Assembly: GCF_000745475.1 (NCBI RefSeq)
Contig: NZ_JQJJ01000010.1
Coordinates: 744,001 to 808,000, forward strand
From: Allobosea sp. UNC402CLCol
GTDB taxonomy: Bacteria; Pseudomonadota; Alphaproteobacteria; Rhizobiales; Beijerinckiaceae
Length of the DNA: 64,000 nt
Reading direction: 5' to 3'
Position numbers and translations under genes: made by a program. Positions 62,220-64,000 of this stretch are shown here, in pieces. Every line of letters starts with the position of its first letter. Position 1 is the first letter of the stretch. The notes under the pieces are model-generated. The model had not been told where the DNA came from. It saw only the letters and a program-made list of their open reading frames with translations, and searched no databases.

Positions 62220-62990
62220 ATGTTCGAGGAAGCTGGCCGGATTTCCAGCCGGCGCTGCCAGTCAGGGAGGCGGGCGATCAAGAAGATTCTGCTGATCGAG
62301 GACGACGACACGTTCGGCTTGCTGCTCGCCGCCTATTTTAGAACGGCCGGCTACGCGACGGACCGCGCCACTTCGGCCAAGGAAGGCCTGCGCAAGCTCG
62401 ATTCCGGTAGCTGGGATGCCGCTATCGTCGATCTGACGCTGCCGGACGAGGACGGCATCGTGCTGACGCGGATGCTGCGCGCCCGCTCGTCGATCCCGAT
62501 CATCGTCTCGACTGGCCGCAATGGCCGCGAGGACCGGCTCGCCGCGCTGGAGCTCGGTGCGGATGATTTCGTCACGAAGCCGTTCGAGCCGCGCGAGCTG
62601 GTGCTGCGGCTCAACAACATCCTGCGCCGCGGCGAACGGCGCGGGCGCCCGTCGGGCCCTCGCCTGCTCTGCGCGGGCGGCGAGCTGGATCTGGCTGGCC
62701 ATGCGCTCGTCGCTCCTTCGGGAGAATGCCTCGATCTCGGCGCGACCGAGTTCGCGCTGTTGAGATTTCTGGCCCGCAATCCCGATCGCGTGCTCACCCG
62801 CGCCCAGATCATCGACGCCATCGCGGCAGGCGAACCGCCCGAATCTGAGCGTGCGGTTGATGTCAGGATGTCGCGGCTGCGCCGCCGCCTGAAATCGATC
62901 GGTCTCGACGCCGCCCTGCTGAAGACGGTTCACGGCGTCGGCTACAAACTGACCCTGCCGCGCCGGCCGCTCAGTCCGGCGGGGCGGTGA
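62220..62990 (+). CDS. OmpR/PhoB-family response regulator
   Basis: 256 residues if started at ATG 62220, which has no ribosome site. The receiver domain proper begins KKILLIEDDD at about 62280, just behind GGGAGG (62265-62270) and an ATC codon at 62277, so a non-standard start there is possible. The acidic pocket is EDD, the phosphoacceptor aspartate is in AAIVDLTLPDEDG, and the lysine in DFVTKPFEPREL. The C-terminal winged helix (LDLGATEFALLRFLARNPDRVLTRAQI) is complete. It is divergent from the importer and converges on the hybrid kinase with a 20-base overlap. Confidence 0.9.
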   Translation: MFEEAGRISSRRCQSGRRAIKKILLIEDDDTFGLLLAAYFRTAGYATDRATSAKEGLRKLDSGSWDAAIVDLTLPDEDGIVLTRMLRARSSIPIIVSTGRNGREDRLAALELGADDFVTKPFEPRELVLRLNNILRRGERRGRPSGPRLLCAGGELDLAGHALVAPSGECLDLGATEFALLRFLARNPDRVLTRAQIIDAIAAGEPPESERAVDVRMSRLRRRLKSIGLDAALLKTVHGVGYKLTLPRRPLSPAGR

Positions 62991-64000
62991 CCTCGAGGTC
63001 CAGTGCGTAGAGCTTGATCTGTACGATCGCCTTTGCGAGCGCATCTTTCAGATCGTCGCGCTGCTCCGGCGAAAGCGACGAGGCGTTGCGCTCGTCGCGC
63101 TGTGCGCTGCGTGCCAGTTCGTCCAGCCCGAGCAGGCCGGCGACCGCGTGAACCTTGTGCAGCAGCCGTTCCAGCGCCTCGCCGTCTTCCGATGCGAGCA
63201 TCTCGATGGTCTGGCCGAAGGTCACGATGCCGGTCGCGACGATCGAAGCGACGCTGTCGTGGCCAATGTCGGCCACCATGCGGTCGAGCGGCGTCCTGTC
63301 GAAGGCACGGGCGCTTTCGGCGCGCGGAAAGCGGACACGTTCGCCGGGGCCGAGCACACCATGCCCCGCGAGATCCCGGCGCACCGAGACGAGAAGCTCG
63401 CCGAGATCGTCGAGCTCGACCGGCTTCTCGATGAAGCCGGTGAAGCCTGCCGCGAGATAGGCCTTGATGTCTTCGGGCATGACGTTACCGGTCATGGCGA
63501 TGATCGCGAAACCGGGGCCGCCCAGCTTTTCCGCTGCGATCCGGCGCGCGATCTCGATGCCCGATATCTCCGGCATCGAGATGTCGAGGAGCACGGCGTC
63601 GTAGCAGCCCGCGCGCAGCGCCCTCATGCCTTCCTGCCCGTCACGCGCGGTCGTGACGCTGTGTCCGAGCCGCTGCAGCAGGGCGTCCGCCACGATGAGA
63701 TTGGTCTGCTCGTCATCGATGACGAGGATGTTGAGCGGCGGCCCTGGCCGGAGCCCCTGACGCGCCGCCGGCATCACACGCGGATGGCCCGGCTCGCCGG
63801 CCGCCCCGATCGGAATGGTGATCCAGGCGCGCGTTCCGCCGCGTGGCCCCGGTTCGATGCCGAGACGAGCGCCAATCGCGGCGGCCAGCTCCTCGCTGAT
63901 CGAGAGCCCGAGGCCCAGGCCCTCTACGCCGGCCGTGACATGCTCCCGCTGTCGGGCATAGGGCTGGAGCACCCGGTCCGTCAGCCGTGGTGAGATGCCC
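62971..64000 (-). CDS. Hybrid histidine kinase, C-terminal part (HATPase end, receiver, HPt)
   Basis: Cut by the right edge; about 343 residues are visible. They begin in the ATPase domain (VLQPYARQ... GLGLGLSISEELAAAIGARLGIE, the G2 box). A receiver domain follows (ILVIDDEQTN; aspartate in DAVLLDISMPEISG; lysine in GFIEKPVE), then an HPt domain whose histidine is in LLHKVHAVAGLLGL. This is a phosphorelay sensor that would pass phosphate through the HPt to a regulator, most simply the OmpR-type protein encoded convergently. The 3' ends of the two genes overlap by 20 bases. The sensing region lies outside the window. Confidence 0.92.
   Translation of the reverse strand, partial: GISPRLTDRVLQPYARQREHVTAGVEGLGLGLSISEELAAAIGARLGIEPGPRGGTRAWITIPIGAAGEPGHPRVMPAARQGLRPGPPLNILVIDDEQTNLIVADALLQRLGHSVTTARDGQEGMRALRAGCYDAVLLDISMPEISGIEIARRIAAEKLGGPGFAIIAMTGNVMPEDIKAYLAAGFTGFIEKPVELDDLGELLVSVRRDLAGHGVLGPGERVRFPRAESARAFDRTPLDRMVADIGHDSVASIVATGIVTFGQTIEMLASEDGEALERLLHKVHAVAGLLGLDELARSAQRDERNASSLSPEQRDDLKDALAKAIVQIKLYALDLEVTAPPD

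Overview
This is high-GC DNA from a member of the Alphaproteobacteria, most likely Hyphomicrobiales of the Bosea/Methylobacterium kind. The assignment rests on four observations: six import-type ABC systems, a cyanase, a tiny [17 protein letters not shown]-type membrane peptide, and palindromic AGAGCATTTCCGCG and AGAGCAGGATT repeats like those I recall from this order. Taxonomy is inference from recall, not from a search. Genes are densely packed, with many 4-base ATGA start/stop overlaps, and long antisense open frames are common but spurious.

Layout. 1-5080: end of an APC permease, an exported methyltransferase, an ABC-2 exporter, a 24-residue membrane peptide, a conserved hypothetical and cyanase. 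5278-10931: an SMR-type flippase, a 40-codon ORF, an extended SDR and a class-III aminotransferase in one operon, then (opposite strand) a DprE1-like oxidase and a UbiA-type prenyltransferase. The last two resemble the mycobacterial decaprenylphosphoryl-arabinose enzymes and suggest a polyprenyl-phosphate-pentose pathway. 11226-16627: DUF533 protein, Lrp regulator divergent from 4-hydroxyphenylpyruvate dioxygenase, a double AprI/Inh inhibitor, a 2-hydroxyacid dehydrogenase and a FadR-type regulator.

16860-33168 is a catabolic zone. It has a sugar-type ABC importer with a threonate-dehydrogenase-like gene, a LacI regulator, a second beta-hydroxyacid dehydrogenase, an Asp/Glu-racemase-like protein that lacks one catalytic Cys, a D-amino-acid-dehydrogenase-like flavoprotein, an XRE-cupin regulator, a catabolic-looking histidinol dehydrogenase paralogue and a PotABCD-like importer. 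A 42-codon remnant of a peptide-binding protein lies between two of these genes. tRNA-Leu(CAA), a YqaA-like protein, DsbB and repeats follow.

34957-42373: RpiR regulator divergent from a Dpp-type importer with an alpha/beta hydrolase. 42441-49307: LacI regulator, two palindromic operators and a sugar-type importer that carries an argininosuccinate-lyase-like gene inside its operon. 49414-51584: NfeD protease with a slipin. 51585-54732: a patchy region with direct repeats, an ICMT-type methyltransferase, a thioredoxin-reductase-like flavoprotein divergent from a TetR regulator across a clear operator, and remnants of a methyltransferase and an SDR.

54733-64000: a 1127-residue molybdenum enzyme fused to an FNR-type reductase and a [2Fe-2S] ferredoxin, a four-gene PotABCD/AfuA-like importer, an OmpR-type response regulator, and the C-terminal part of a hybrid histidine kinase with an HPt domain that runs off the window. 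I read this as one uptake/redox/sensing module of unknown substrate. The strongest candidates for undescribed biology are this module, the polyprenyl-sugar cluster and the lyase-bearing importer operon.
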